Notes: generated by a model from the sequence alone, not told the origin. 64,000 bases of DNA from Sequoia sempervirens (GCA_007258455.2 VDFB02047230.1:160836635-160900634); one strand, 5' to 3'. Shown: positions 10,482 through 23,973, numbered from the stretch's first letter. A program made the numbers and translations.

Positions 10482-12077
10482 TGTCATCCTTTACATTTTT
10501 AAACTTGTTTGGGCCCTCCCTGCTAAAAATGGGCTTCTTTATGCCTTATTTGGCCTTATTTTGCATCCACAATCCTTAATTAATGCATCTTTTCAAGGAT
10601 AATCCTGACATACATCAAGTGACCAATCATAATTTAATGATTCTCAATTGTATGGCCCAAATTTAGCGATCTAGGACCTATGTGCCACCTTGGGTGTATG
10701 GGTACCACCTAAGTTTCAAGGCCTAGATTTGAATTTGACATAAAACTAAACCTTTCTTGAAAAGTGTGTCCCAAGCTTAGTCTAATGGGACTCATACACC
10801 CCAATTGGAATATGAGTCCCACTTAGCTTAGACCTAATTTGAATTCAAATTCTTGGTGGGATTTTACTCTCCTGGATCTAATGTCATCTTGTAGTGTTGC
10901 AATTTCGAGAAATTTGGCATAAACAAGTATAAATACAAGGTTATTTCACTTATTTTCTCCTAGCAATTTTACAAGTCATTTAGCACTTTTTGATATCAAG
11001 CATTATAGCATTCAAGAGTGATTATCAAGCATTTTGGAGTATTATTCAAGTATCAAGCATCATGCCAAAGTCATGCATCATGTTTTGTTTTTGAGCTAAC
11101 ATTTGTGATGTAGAGTTTTTATGATTCAAACAAGCATTCAAGTTAAGATCTATATCATTCAAGCAAGAGTCAAGATCTGCATTCATGCTAGCCACTACAT
11201 ACAAGATTGCAACCTTTGTTCAAAGGGTTTGGTGAGTTGCAACATTGCCTATTTGTTCATTCATCATTCCTTCATTCTATTTCATTTCATTTCAAAGTTT
11301 GATTACCAAAATGGGGTTTGACCAAGGCAAACCCCTATCCATTAACAAAACAACATTTTTTCCCTATCTTTGATGTGTGATTTTCAAATTTAGGTTGAAG
11401 ATCCATTGAAGAGCAAGATTGGAGAAAATTTGTCAAGTTGTCAAAGCTATCACCTTATTTTCAAGATTACGAGAAGTCATCTATAGGTTTCAATTCAATG
11501 TTTTAGACTTGAAGACTTGACAGTCCAATGAAGATAGAGGAGAGCTTAAGAGGATATCAAAGTTTCAGAGTAACCCTGATACTGGGACTAAATTTCCACT
11601 TGTGGTGTATGAGTCTTAGTATACACATTTTTTAGGCATTTTTTATAGATCCTAATTCAATAGTTCTAGATTCTGGTTTCAAACCAAAACCCTAAACTGG
11701 GACTAAATCACCCCTATTGGCGGATGAGTCCTAGTGTGCATCAAAAATTAGTATTTCTAGGATTTCAGACCCTCATTCAAGCCTCTTCAATTTCTAGTTG
11801 CACCTCTGTACTTTCTAAATTTACTATTCCGATTTAAGTTCATTTCTAGGTCATTTATTCAAGTCTTGCATATCCTTTACACTTCTTGTCTTTCCAAGCC
11901 CTAGCTTAGTGGTGAATCTCCTTTTAGCCTTCATTCACACCCTAGGACACCTTATTGCAGATCTATTCCCCCCATTAGACCCCTTGATTGAGATCTCTAA
12001 GGTTTCCTTGAATGAAACTTGGAGAAAATTAGTTGTTCCATGTCCTAAAACATAGAACGACAATTTTTAATATTTCA
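10482..12077 (+). repeat. 5' LTR of the Gypsy element
   Basis: Aligns with 18650-20171 plus 24411-24479. Starts TGTCATCCTTTACATTT and ends AATATTTCA. It contains several copies of a ~38-bp motif with dyad symmetry (GGGACT...AGTCCY, for example 11698-11735). A purine-rich TGGTGAACCCACC at ~12081 follows the LTR end and is the candidate primer-binding site. Confidence 0.8.
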
Positions 12078-12876
12078 TTTTGGTGAACCCACCCTTTAGA
12101 ACACTTCATTTTCTGATTTAGAGTGCATCATAGTCCTCGATCTAGCTTGCATTAACTTTTCATTAGGTCTTGCATTAGTTAATTTGCATCTAGGGTTTCT
12201 AAATCTTGCATTAGTGAAAGTGCATATAGGTTGCATTTTTGCATCTTGCATCATTGAATTTCATTTGAAATTTGTGATTGCATATTTTCTAAACATCATT
12301 CAAAATAAAAAAACATAAAATTCACTTAGAATTTGCTAAAATTTGTACAAAAACCCTAATCTGGGACTCATACGCCCCTCTAGGCGATTTAGTCCTAGTA
12401 CAAGTTATTTTTCCTGATTCTTGGGTATTTTGTGGTGACTGTTATTCACTGTTTGAACCCTTGAAAAACCTTGATTGGGACTCATACACACCTCTGGGTG
12501 ATTTATTTCCGTGATAGTTCTTAAACTACATTTTCTAGCATTAAATTATCTATTTCTATGTTTTAGTTTGTAGAATCTTTGTTTCATTCATTTCATTGCA
12601 TCTAGCTTAATTTCATTTGAATCAAAATTAGAGAGTAGAATTTACCTTGTGTCCATTACATCTTGCATTTCATTAATTGTCCCTTGCATTAGCTTTACAA
12701 CTTGGTGTCCTATTGCTAATACTATAGTGCTCAAGACATGGTTCAAAACTCATGTCATCCCGTGATAGCACAATAATTGTGGATCTTGGGTTATCTAGCT
12801 CTTTCACTACAAGTGTTGACACTAGTTTGAAGTAGGTACGGGCCGTACCCTTAACAACTCTTTTCCTTCAAGTAGT
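12078..12876 (+). other. Gypsy leader (untranslated), with further dyad motifs
   Basis: No coding sequence. After the candidate PBS at ~12081 the region is AT-rich with recurrent TTGCATYA words. It carries two more GGGACTCATAC..C-type motifs at ~12361-12400 and ~12476-12512, so the motif is not confined to the LTR. Confidence 0.5.
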
Positions 12877-13358
12877 GTGACAAATGTTGAAACAATGGTT
12901 GCTATTATTTTGCAAGAAAACATAATCGAAATCAATGAAGAGTTAGCAAACTTACAACATCAATTGAGTACTAAATTTTTTTCAACTATTGCTATCCCTA
13001 CTATAGATAGCATACATTGCATGATTGAAAGTGAAGGAGTTGACCTTGTGCGTAACCTAGTTAAAATTTTTGGAAAACATCTTACCTAAAACCAGTAGTT
13101 GTGCTCAACCTTTGAACAATGTCCAAAGTAAAGGAGGAACCCAAATTCCTCTCACAACCATTGCCTCTATTCCTACCTATACCAACCCTCAAGTTACAAC
13201 AACAATGCAACCTACTAGTAATGTCATTCCTACCTTGGGTATTTTCGCTAGCATTCCTAGTACCTTTGTGGCATCACACATCATATCTCCTACCACTTTA
13301 CCTCCCATAAGTATTCCAGTCACTTGCCCCTCAGACACATATACACCTCCACTATATT
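12877..13358 (+). pseudogene. Gypsy gag, N-terminal part
   Basis: 12877-13089 encodes an acidic, helical segment (IIEINEELANLQHQLS). A frameshift near 13080 moves to a second frame that continues as a Pro/Thr/Ser-rich linker (13070-13358). The linker is cut at 13359 by a 1.1-kb DNA element and its Pro-rich character resumes at 14448. Position just upstream of the Retrotrans_gag-like core supports gag. Not functional. Confidence 0.5.
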
Positions 13359-14444
13359 TGGGTGAAGCCACAATAGTGGTTTACAATTTGATGGAGGAAG
13401 GAAAATTGATAAAAAATAACCCCATGGCAAAAAAAATGGTTTTAGGGGTTCAAATGAACCTACAAATTTGACTGAACCCAAAAGGGGTTTGCTTGAACTA
13501 GGGTTCGAGCGAACCCATTAATTACTAGGCCCACATTTCCTCCCCAAAAAAATAAAAGGGAATGCATATTGAAGGGTGGTTCACTTGAACCAGGGTTCGA
13601 GTGAACCCTGGCCAAACCCCTAGGGGTTCGTACAAACCCCCTTATTCCTCATTCTCCCCCTGAAACACAAAAAAAACCTAATTTTTTATGCTTCGAAGCT
13701 CGGGTTGAGGTTGAAAATGGAGGAGTCTTCACAAACCCAACTAGAATTAGGTAGTCCTTAGAACAAGCTATCCAACAAATATAATTTTAATATGTTTTGG
13801 TTTTATTATGATACATTTGTTTTTTTAGCCTTATTAAACATAGGTTTTTTTATCGAAAATGAAGGTCTTTGTTCTGCACACGCAAAAAAAATAGCAGATT
13901 ATCAATTTTTGTTTTTGAAAAATATGAGTGCACCAGATATTGAAGTCCTTGATCCAATTTTTTTTTTTGAATTTCTATATATACAAAAAAAGTTATGTGT
14001 TATACGATTGCGCTATGTCTGAATTGTAATTGGTTTGACTTCAAAACTTGATTAAAGCAAAAATATTCAATAAAAAACTATCTAACCAAGTAGAAGCACT
14101 AGATATCAGAGTTAAAAATCTAAATTCGAAAGAATTAGAATTTTATCCTTCATGGAAAAAAAGTTATGCATTATACGATGTGCATCACTTTTTAAAAATG
14201 TTGTTTTTTTGAAAAAAACTAGTATTTGTGGGAGATGGAAAAAGAAGTACAATCTGATTCCAAATTTTTTTTTATTTTTTTTTAGAATCTACAGAAAAAA
14301 TGTGACAAGACTCTAGTTTGTATCATCTTCAAATTCCTCATGGTTTAGCCACTATAGGTGCCTGAATGTGAAGATTTAGTTAAAAATAATAATTTCAGTG
14401 TCCAGTTTGGCCAAAAATTGTAAACCACTATTGTGGGATCACCC
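13359..14444 (+). mobile_element. 1.1-kb non-autonomous DNA transposon, copy 1 (GGGTGA termini), inside Gypsy gag
   Basis: Termini are inverted: GGGTGAAGCCACAATAGTGG at 13360 and the complement of GGGTGATCCCACAATAGTGG at 14425-14444. Both continue into TTTACAATTT. Flanks are ATT at 13356-13358 and ATT at 14445-14447, suggesting a 3-bp TSD. The left ~300 bp holds a cluster of GGTTCRAGYGAACC-like palindromes (~13445-13640). No transposase; short ORFs inside look like chance. The same family recurs inverted at 27741-28912. A 3-bp TSD is known for CACTA and PIF/Harbinger, but these termini match neither consensus. Confidence 0.7.
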
Positions 14445-14447
14445 ATT

Positions 14448-15934
14448 CACCTCCATCTCAAAATAAAAACAATGATGCTACCATAAATCAAATTTTGCAA
14501 ACTGTTTCATCCCTTCAAAAGAAAATTTCCACCATAAACCAAAATCAAAATGGCCAACCTACATACTATGTCAAAAGTAATCCCTTATCCTTGGAGATAT
14601 TGAGAATGCCAATTCCACAAGGTCTAGAGATACCTAGGTTTGAGAAATATGTGGGGAAATGAGATCCTTCTAACCATGTTTCCGCTTATAATTCCTTATG
14701 CAGTGATTTTTTCCTTGAGGATAAGCTCTTGGCTAAACCTTTCCCTCGATCCTTGAAAGATACCACCTTAGAATTCTTTTCCTTGCTACCAAATAATTCA
14801 ATTCGTTCATTTAATGAAATTGTTGAGGCCTTTATAAACCATTTCCAAGTGCACATGAATCCTAACATGACCTTAGTTGATTTGATGAGATGTAAGCAAA
14901 AAAGATGATGAAAAATTTAATGACTTCATTTCACGCTACCAATTGCTTTATTCCCAAATCGACGTAAAAATTCTCTATCCTCACATTCAATGAATGTTCA
15001 TTGAAAGCTTACAAACTAAGATACAAGATGAGCTTGGCATGATGAAGTTTCCTTCCTTCATACACTTGTGCACCACCCTTCATGATTATCAAAATTCGGT
15101 TGGTAGTCATGACACAAATCCACTTCTAGTCGACCTGAAAAGTCTGAATCTACAAACACAAAAAAATCAATCTTTTCAAAAATAGAATAAATGCTTCCTT
15201 CAAATTAATCCCCTTCAACAAATGAATCAACATGTTGATACCAAATTGGCTACTGTAAGGAAGAAAACTCTTTGAAAACATTTGGGGATCTGGCTAGGCA
15301 ATTGACTCCCCTACCCAATACTTTACACAATTCAATGTCACAACTCTTAGAACAAAAAATTGTAACTTTGCCTCCTGTTAAAACTCCCGATCCTAATAAG
15401 CCTTTACCTCCGAACTTTAGATCAAATTCCTATTGCCATTATCACCAAAAAAGTGGACATGATACAAAACATTGTAAGCATCTTAAACATTATGTGCAAG
15501 GCCTCATTGATTCCAAACGTCTTCAAATTGGAGGTGTTAATGATCAAAGAAATAAGTATGTTTCCCCTCCTAACCAAAACTTGCAAATCTTTACCAACCC
15601 TATGCCAAACCATGATATTTCATTTTTCAAATCTAGTGAAACTAAAAAGAATGATGTGATGAATTTTGACAAAGATGATGACAACATGGATACCATTGAA
15701 CAAGGTCCTATGGATACTATTGAACAAAATGCTTTGGATGATATGGTAGGACTAACCAGAATCTTACCTTGTAAAGGCCAACCTAAGAAGCCTCTTGAAA
15801 TTTCTTTCTCATCTAAAGGTATTATTAGAAATGCACTTGATGGTCCACTTTACATAGCTGATCAAATCAATGATAAGCCCACTAATGGGTTATTAATTGA
15901 TCTAGTTTGTGGAGAGAATGTGATCATTGAATAA
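14448..15934 (+). pseudogene. Gypsy gag core: Retrotrans_gag-like domain and CHHC knuckle
   Basis: 14680-14900 reads KLLAKPFPRSLKDTTLEFF ... IRSFNEIVEAFINHF, the pattern of plant Retrotrans_gag domains. A frameshift near 14903 leads to FNDFISRYQLLYS; a TGA at ~14991 is followed by 14994-15180. 15272-15934 is open for 220 codons and carries CHYHQKSGHDTKHC (a C-x2-H-x4-H-x4-C knuckle seen in Tat/Athila-type gag) and the start of an aspartic protease at its end. At least two frameshifts and two stops separate the pieces. Packages element RNA by family; defunct here. Confidence 0.75.
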
Positions 15935-17085
15935 TTCTTACTTGTGCATGAACTCTACCAAGAAACACATGATAAACTAAAAGCATGGATAAAGACACAT
16001 AATGGTTTCGCTTTCCCTACGATGGGATTGATCACCCTTCCTTTACAAGTTGGACTAAAAAAATTAGATGTCTCGTTCTCCATCATATCGATATCCAATC
16101 AATTCCATGTGAAGCTTGGTTAATCATGGCTACGCTCCATGGAAGTCATCCCGTCAATTGCGCATAAATGCTTAAATTTTCCCTTTGAAAATGAAATCTT
16201 TACTATGCAATATAGTGGCTTTAACCCTCTATCTTCCTATGGGAATTTCTCATTGGATTTCTTTTGGCCTGAGCCTATGGAACCTATTAAACTTTGAGAA
16301 GACTTCTTTTTCAAATCCTATCAAAATTTCAAGGAAAAATGCATCGCAAAACTTTCCCTTCGAAACATGCCTCAACCTATAACTATCCTTGACATAACTA
16401 TAATTGAACCTAAAGCCACTCCAAATAACCAAGACCAATCAAAGATTGATACATTTTCTATTTCATACAAAAGACCAAGAGATAACAAAAATAATCCCAT
16501 CATGCCTCCTAAGATAATTTTTTTTTACAAAGCTAAAGAGAAAGTGGTTGAACAACCTCCTATGGTTTCTTTTGTTCCTCCCCTTAGAGAAGAAAAGATG
16601 GCTATGGTTGATAAGCCCACTCCTTCACAAACACAACTTGAAAATTATACTAAAAGAAATAGAAATTCTAGAGAGCCTAGGCGTAGATGTCATGCTCTTG
16701 CTCAAAGGTTCAATGAAGAAACTAAAATCAACATCCAAACATGACTGAAGCAATACATGATGAGTCTCACTCTCCGCTGTAACAAAAAGATCCTATACTG
16801 CAACTGCAATAGGAGATAAATCCTTCTTTAGCTATTATCATTCGACCTCCTATTGTGATTAACTTGGATGACGATGATGAGGTTGCTAAAATTGATGAAG
16901 AGGTGCATAATGAATTGAATAAATTGTTTTCCTCTTCTATGAGCTTAAATGATAATTCTCCTAGGAAGAGTGTTGAACTTGGTAACACCCCTAGTTTTGC
17001 ACTTGCGATTGTCCCTTTGGCTAGTTGTCTTCCTTCTATATACAATGAACATGATTGGGATGTAGATGACCTACTAATAGGTTGA
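15935..17085 (+). pseudogene. Gypsy protease remnant and downstream acidic ORF
   Basis: The protease begins at the end of the preceding ORF (LLIDLVCGENVIIE) where an active-site D-S/T-G is expected; here the triad reads DLV. It continues with LITLPLQVGLKKLDVSF, HVKLG and SIAHKCLNFPFEN (~16025-16190), typical of Tat-lineage proteases. A stop follows HVKLG. 16367-16744 (125 codons, basic C-terminus) and 16855-17085 (76 codons, LDDDDEVAKIDEEV) are unrecognised segments at the position where RT would start. No RT, RNase H or integrase motif follows. Confidence 0.6.
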
Positions 17086-18649
17086 CTTGCATATGCCTTA
17101 CTAGTCTTTTGCATTATTTTTGTTTTCATGTTTTGTGTGTGATTACATTTATGTAATGTGATCCCTCGTGCTATTTTGTTCGATGTATCTCTCCCTTTGT
17201 GAAATTCCTCTATTTGTACCTACATTCTTCCCTATGTCGTAAAGTTTTTCTTTATCTTTTCTTTGTCTTGTGTTTTCCTTTTGGGGATGATGCAAGGCAC
17301 CGAGACATTTAGGTCTCTTCCATGTTGACCAGAAAGGTTTTTCTTTGTTTTATCTCTCTTTGTATCATTCTTCTCGTTCCATAAGAATTTGGGGAATGAT
17401 GATAGTTTTGAGCTCTCTACAAACATTGTAGCAAAGACATACTGACCTCGAGTCCATGGATCCCTTATGTAATTTTTGGGATTTCATTTTGGGGGCAACC
17501 CCTTTTCATGATATATCTTTATTTGGAAACATATGACTTGAAATAGGGATTTCCAAATAAGCTCTCATGTCCTCTTTATTGTTAGCATTTATCATTTTCT
17601 ACTTTAAATTAATTGCTCACAACATGGTGTTCAACAATTTCTTTAAAGTGGGGGCATACATTGGCATTATTATTTTGCATTTCAATTCATGTTTCATTGT
17701 GTATTCTTTTTTTACTTCATGTGGTGTGTCTTTCACTTTGTGGTGACATTGGGTGTGATGTCCTTCAAGAACGTGATCTCTCTTGGCATATTATATTCCT
17801 CTTAGTGGCTTGATGCGAAACATTGCATTCTCTAAGTTGTGAATCTTCTATTCTTCGATTGGTATGCTCTTGGAGACATTAGGCACAATGTTCCATAAGT
17901 TAAGACCTTACATGAACTAAGAAAAACTCCTTTTAATGTTCCTTACACTATTTTAAATTTACAATATCTATTATATGGCCACCTTGCATAACACACTTTG
18001 CTTTCCTATGGAACCATTTTGTTTGTTCATGAGTTTCAAGCATACAAAGCTTTATTTACCTCATGAAGCTCAAACTTCATTGTTGTGTGGTACCTTCTCA
18101 AATATTTCAAGAGGTATAGCTTTGGTACGGTTGTATGTATGGGAGCCAAACTTACGAATGACTTTCCCATAGCCACTTGCTTGTTTGTGTGAGCACATAC
18201 TGGTTGTGTGCATATGTGTCTCATTGGGGGGTCACCTAGTGGACAACCTGAGGTTCCACTAGCCCTTGTGAGCGTGCATTTGGTTTGCATAGTGGACATC
18301 ACGTTTCACTTGTAAAATTTCTTGGATAAATAGCTTAGATCTGATCCACAATGTGTGGGACAAACGGTCAAAGCTTGATCCACACCCCTTTTGTTTTTGT
18401 TTTTCTTTCTCTTTATCTTTGGTAGTGTATGCTTGTGCCTTTTCATTTCTCCTTATATCATTTTTCATGTGTGTTATTTTGTGCCTATGTTGGTTTTCCA
18501 TAGGATCCTGATTCTAGGGGCTTATGAAACCCTCTTGGTTGTTGTTGTCCTATCTTGCTAGCGTTGGTACACTTGGACTCCTCTTGATGATATTTTGTCT
18601 ACTTTAATGTGATTTTGAAGCAATTTCCTCCTCTCACTAAAGTGGGGGT
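17086..18649 (+). other. Gypsy 3' internal non-coding region and polypurine tract
   Basis: About 1.5 kb with stops in all frames and no pol motifs. T-rich on the plus strand. It ends in CACTAAAGTGGGGGT (PPT at 18639-18649) directly before the 3' LTR start TGTCGTCC. The size and lack of pol are typical of large non-autonomous derivatives. Confidence 0.6.
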
Positions 18650-21600
18650 TGTCGTCCTTTACATTTTCACACTTGTTTGGGCCCTCCTTGCTAAAAATGG
18701 GCTTCTTTATGCCTTATTTTGCCTTATTTTGCATTCACAAGCCTTAATTAATGCATCTTTCGAAGGATAAACCCAACATACATCAAGTGACCAATCAAAA
18801 TTTAATGATTTTGGATTATATGGCCTAGATTTAGTGATTTGGGACTGATACGCCACCTTGGGGATATGGGTCCCACCTAAGTTTCGAGGCCTAGATTTGA
18901 ATTTGACATAAAATTAAACCTTTCTTGAAAAATGTGTCCCAAGCTTAGCCTAATGGGACTTATAAGCCCCAACTAGCATATGAGTCCCACTTAGCTCATA
19001 CCTATTTTGAATTCAAATTCTTGGTGGGATTTTATTCTCCTAGATCTAATATCGGCTTGTAGTATTGTAATTTTGAGAAATTTGGCATAAACAAGTATAA
19101 ATACAAGGTTATTTTACTCATTTTCTCCTAGCAAGTTTACAAGTCATCTAGCACTTTTTGAGATCAAGAATTTTAGGATTCAAGAGCATTCAAGAGTGAT
19201 TATCAAGCATTTTGGAGCACTATTCAAGTATCAAGCATCATATCAAAGCCATCATGCATCATTTTTTTTTGAGCTAACATTTGTGACATAGGGTTTTTTA
19301 TGTTTCAAGCAAGCATTCAAGTTAAAATCTATATAATTCAAGAAAGATTTAAGATTCACATTCATGCTATCCATTACATACAAGATTGTAGCCTTTGTTC
19401 CAAGGGTTTGGTGAGTTGCAACATTTCCTATTTGTTCATTCATCATTCCTTCATTCTATTTGATTTTATTTCAAAGTTTAATTACCAAAATGGGGTTTGA
19501 CCAAGGAAAACCCCTATCCACTAACAAAACAACATTTTTCCCTCTCTGTGATGTGTGATTTGTAGATTTAGGTTGAAGATCCATTGAAGAGCAATACTAG
19601 AAAAAAGTTGTCAAGTTGTCGCCTTGCAAGATTACGGAAAACCACCTACAAGTGTCAATTCAATTATTCAAACTTAGAGATTTAGTAGGAGAGAAGGTAC
19701 ATGAGAAATTAAGAGGATATCAGAGTTTCAGAGTAACCTTGATACTAGGACTAAATCACCACTTGTGGCGTATGAGTCCTAGTATACACATTTTTTAGGC
19801 ATTTTCTATAGATCTTGATTCAGTAGTTCTAGATTCCAGTTTCGGCCCAAAACCCTAAACTGGGACTAAATCACCCCTACTGGCATATGAGTCCCAATGT
19901 GCATCAAAAAGCAGTATTTATAGGATATTAGACCCTCATTCAAGCATCTTTAGTTTCTAGGTGCACATCTGTACTTTCTTAGTTTACTATTTTGATTTGA
20001 GTTCATTTCTAGGTCATCATTTCAAGTCTTGCATATCCTTTACATTTCTTGTCTTTCCAAGCTCTAGCTTGGTGGTGAACCCCCTTTTAGCCTTTAATCA
20101 CACCCTAGGACACATTATTGCAGATCTCTTTCCCCCATTACACCCCTTGATTGAGATCTCTAAGGTTTACTTGTAGTACCCCTCCATTTTGCTTATGTTT
20201 TCTGTAAGCATGTTTTTACTTTGATAGACTTTGGTACTTGGTTTTGATGTATTGATCACTGAAATTAGAGTGATGGTGGATTTATTTGCGATGTGATTTT
20301 ACATTGTATGGTGGAAATTACTTCTAACATGCTTTATGTTAGCATAGATGTTTACTTTAGATGTTATTGCTATCTAAATGCTAATGGCAGATTAATTGTT
20401 ATTTATTTTGTTAGTTTGATGTGATGTGTATTGGTGTGGAGAATGAAGTTGCATCACTCGCTTGCGAGTGCCCTGTGATTTCAACGATTTTCTCTGCACA
20501 GTGTGTTTGAATCATGGATTATATATATATATGTATGTTATTTGTCTGATTGCAGGATTGCAAGTACATGACACTGAATCCACCTAGTGTCTCAAGTCTG
20601 AGCATTTCAAGACTCAATGAAATTGTTGATTGGGAGGTAGTAACAAGGTTTTTCCTAGTCTAGTCTCAAACCTAGTCACAATTTATCGTCAGTTTAGGTC
20701 TGGAGTTTTTGGTTTTCTTGTTTGGTCTGTCTTGATTTTATGTTATGGAAGGTTAATTTTTGCAAATATAATGTTAGATTAATGTTCTATTTAATTTAAT
20801 GTTTATTCAAATTAATTTTGGATAGTTTAAATAAAAATTTTATACTCTATTTAATTAATTAAATTAGTTTATTTGGTTAAATAATTTAATCATTGTGATT
20901 AAGTTATTTTATTAAATTAATTAATTAATTAATTAAAAGTTTCTTTTTTTTGTGAGAATAGATTTTATATTCTTTAAATGTTTTGTGGGAATGAAATTTT
21001 AAATAAAAATAAATAAATAAAGAAAAGGAAATTGAATTTTGAATTTTGAATTCTTTAATTCTTTATATAAAATAGATTCTTGTTGATAGTGGGAAGAAAT
21101 ATTTGTGAGTGGTTAGCAGATATTTTCTTGAAAATTGCCATGTGTGTTAGTTAAATTAATGGAAAAATTCTTGTTGGGATTTCTCTTGGAGAAGATATTA
21201 TGTGATTTGGGGAAAACTGGAAAACACTTCATGGGAAATAAAAAGAACAGAGAATGGTTGGAAATATTTTTGGTGAATTCTTTTGGGGTTAATTTTAAAA
21301 GTTCTGGAAGAAGTTTTGGGAATTGCTTCTGATATAATATTTGCATTCTCCTTGAAATTGGGGTTTTGAAAGGGCTTTGGAAGATTGCACGCAACAGGCA
21401 AACAAAGCTTCTCTTCTACAACCAAGTTCTCAAGCTACAGGAATACATGTATTTCCCTATGTATTTAATTTGTTTCTTTTGAAAAGATTTCCTGTGTAAG
21501 AGTTAGTTTGTACATGATTTTGTTAAATTGTGAATTTAAAAGATTGCCTGAGGAAATATTTGTGTTGTGACTTTTATATTCTTCTTGGTGATTTTTATTT

Positions 21601-21935
21601 TGTGAAAAATGATTTTGTAGAAAGTTGTTACCTCTTTGCATTATATTTCAAAAAACAATATTTTATAGTGAAATTTGAGAGCAACCTTGTAGATTTTTGT
21701 TAAGTAATTGATAAGTTTTAGAAGAAAATTCTATAGATAAAATTGAGGAAATGGAAACCTCTGTTACAATCTCTGTTAAAAGTTTCAAAAATGAAATTGA
21801 TACCCTCTATGGTTGAATTAGTAATTGTTGAGAAAAAAAATTGTGTATACTATTAAATTTTTCAATTTCCTGATGTAAAACCCTGTTGAAAGTAAATGCT
21901 TGATTTTAGTATTTTATTTATCATTCAATTGTGAA

Positions 21936-21954
21936 TGTATGTATATATATATGC

Positions 21955-22018
<64 letters not shown>

Positions 22019-22022
22019 CACA
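21936..22022. repeat. (TA)n tract
   Basis: Almost uninterrupted TA dinucleotides with GCA and ACA interruptions, inside the giant solo LTR. Confidence 0.9.
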
Positions 22023-22195
22023 TTCATATATAAATTGAATTGTGAAAATACTATAATAAATACATGAATTCTTTTTGAAATCGCCGTATAGGCGAAATCG
22101 GGGTTTTGAGTTTTATATTTTAAAAAACGGATTTAAAAAAAAACCCGTCATGCGATTCTTAGTAAAATCGCGGAATTTGTTTTGGATTAAAGAAA

Positions 22196-22375
22196 ATAGT
22201 ATAAGGTAATGGGAGCCACAAGGGGCTACCCCCACGACCGACCCCCACAGGAGAGCCGTCTGTGAGGGCAGCACCCAACGCTGCCCTTATAGGAAGTGTC
22301 GGCGCTGCCTGCACAGTTGTGCCCTCCCATGGAGGGTTCGGCTGCGGAGGCAGCCGAGCCGTGCCCTTTTGTGAG
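22196..22375. other. GC-rich island of stacked short inverted repeats
   Basis: About 180 bp of clearly higher GC in an otherwise AT-rich LTR. Contains GGGCAGC..GCTGCCC (~22268-22288) and CGGCTGCGGAGGCAGCCG (~22339-22356), each able to fold. A further stem TCGCC-GTATA-GGCGA lies at 22081-22095. No ORF of note. Confidence 0.55.
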
Positions 22376-22429
22376 TTATAAAATTTGAATTGTTTTTATT
22401 TTATTTTTGTTTTAAAATCTAAATTATAA

Positions 22430-22590
22430 TTTATATATATATATATGTTATATATATATAATATATATATGTTATATATATATATAATATATATGTTATA
22501 TATATATAATGTATATATGTTATATATATAATATATATATAATTAAATATATGTTATATATGGAATGTATATATATATATTATATTATAT
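22430..22590. repeat. TA-rich tandem tract with ATGTTATATATA units
   Basis: Repeating TATATATGTTATATATATAA-like units, several copies of variable length, immediately downstream of the GC-rich island. Confidence 0.85.
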
Positions 22591-23973
22591 ATATGTTTAA
22601 TTTGGTAAATTAGGAATATTTGTTTGTATATAATTATATATTTAAATAAATGTATAATTATATTGATTTGAAGTGAATATGTTTAAATGAATGGTATATT
22701 GCTAAATAGTATGTGGAAAGTTATTAATAGATAGTCAATAAAGAAATATATTAAATGATGGAATCAAAATTTCATTATAATATATGTTTATGAAATTGGG
22801 TAAATTATAGATTTTATTTTCATATGGAATGACAAATGAATTAAGTTTCAGTTGATTAATCTCATGTACTTCAAGTTCTTGATTGACTGGATTTAGTAAA
22901 TCCTAATAATAGATGTTTATCATCCCTGAATTGCTTCAAATTGCAATTTCTCTTTTATTGGGCAAATTGGGAATGTATTAGAAGTACAAGTCTTCTAGAT
23001 AAGTTTGTTTAATGTGGGAGTTGTTATTGTTTAAATACAATTCTTGAGTTAACTAGGGTAGTGCACATGGTTTTGCATGGTGTTTAGACACCTGATTTTA
23101 TGAACAAGATTTGATGTCCGTTATGATATGCTTGGCACTATATGTTGATTTTTGTGCACCTTGCCTACCTTAGTTAGTGGAATAGATTCCTTGTGTTATT
23201 TCTAGGGAAGTGGCTCTGTGTGAGGGCCGACACACAAAGTGGTGCCTGGGTAACTCATGTAGAGTTAGTAAGTCAATGGAAACTAAATCAACACATTAGT
23301 TAGTTTAAAACCTTTAACTAGATAATAAGCCTCACTTATAGACTCAAGGGCTATTTCAGTCTTGAGTATAAGTTGAGAAGGCCTAGAATGGAAAATTGAT
23401 GTCTTGTTATTTTAAAAGATATTCGATTCCACAACAGTTTGCATGTGGGGTTGGGTTTCGTAAGAGGTTACCAGGGTAACCCAGGTTGGGGGCCAGAACC
23501 TAGGAAGAAACACCAGGGTAACCTATGCAACATTGTGATGACACTCCACCTAAAATAACAGTAACCTTGTGAACTTAGCATATTTGATTATCCTAATTCT
23601 GGAAGCAATGTAACCAATAAGTTAAGTTTGTACTTGTGTGATTTGTCTTTGGTTTTACTTATGTCCAGGGTTTGTAGGTTATGTCTAGGGAACCTTATTA
23701 CTATCTCCTAGCACAGGGGGTGGACCTGCGGGTACCACATGGTTGGGTGGAACATGCACCTTACTCTGTTGGGTCCCTAGTTCTTGACCATGACGAGTAC
23801 TTCATGGATGGAGAGCTCGTATATGGACATATGTACTTTCTTATTTGTATCAGTGGGAACTTTTTATTTGTATCACTCCTTAATTGTTAATGAGGTGAAC
23901 ATTTGTAATATGTAATTGTAAACATTTATTTGATCTACCTCATTTGGAAAATGAGTATTGTAATGATATATCT

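Noticed and set aside
13350..13650. GGTTCGAGYGAACC repeats considered as a CRISPR-like array or tRNA T-arm (GGTTCGA) relics
   Set aside because: Spacing is irregular, no spacer pattern, eukaryotic context, and no tRNA cloverleaf around any copy; they belong to the DNA element's subterminal region.
13792..14022. 76-codon ORF within the 1.1-kb DNA element
   Set aside because: The homologous stretch of the other copy (27741-28912) does not keep it open, and it has no motif.
23681..23890. 69-codon ORF in the giant solo LTR
   Set aside because: No motif, ends by chance stop, and lies in LTR sequence; not enough to call a gene.
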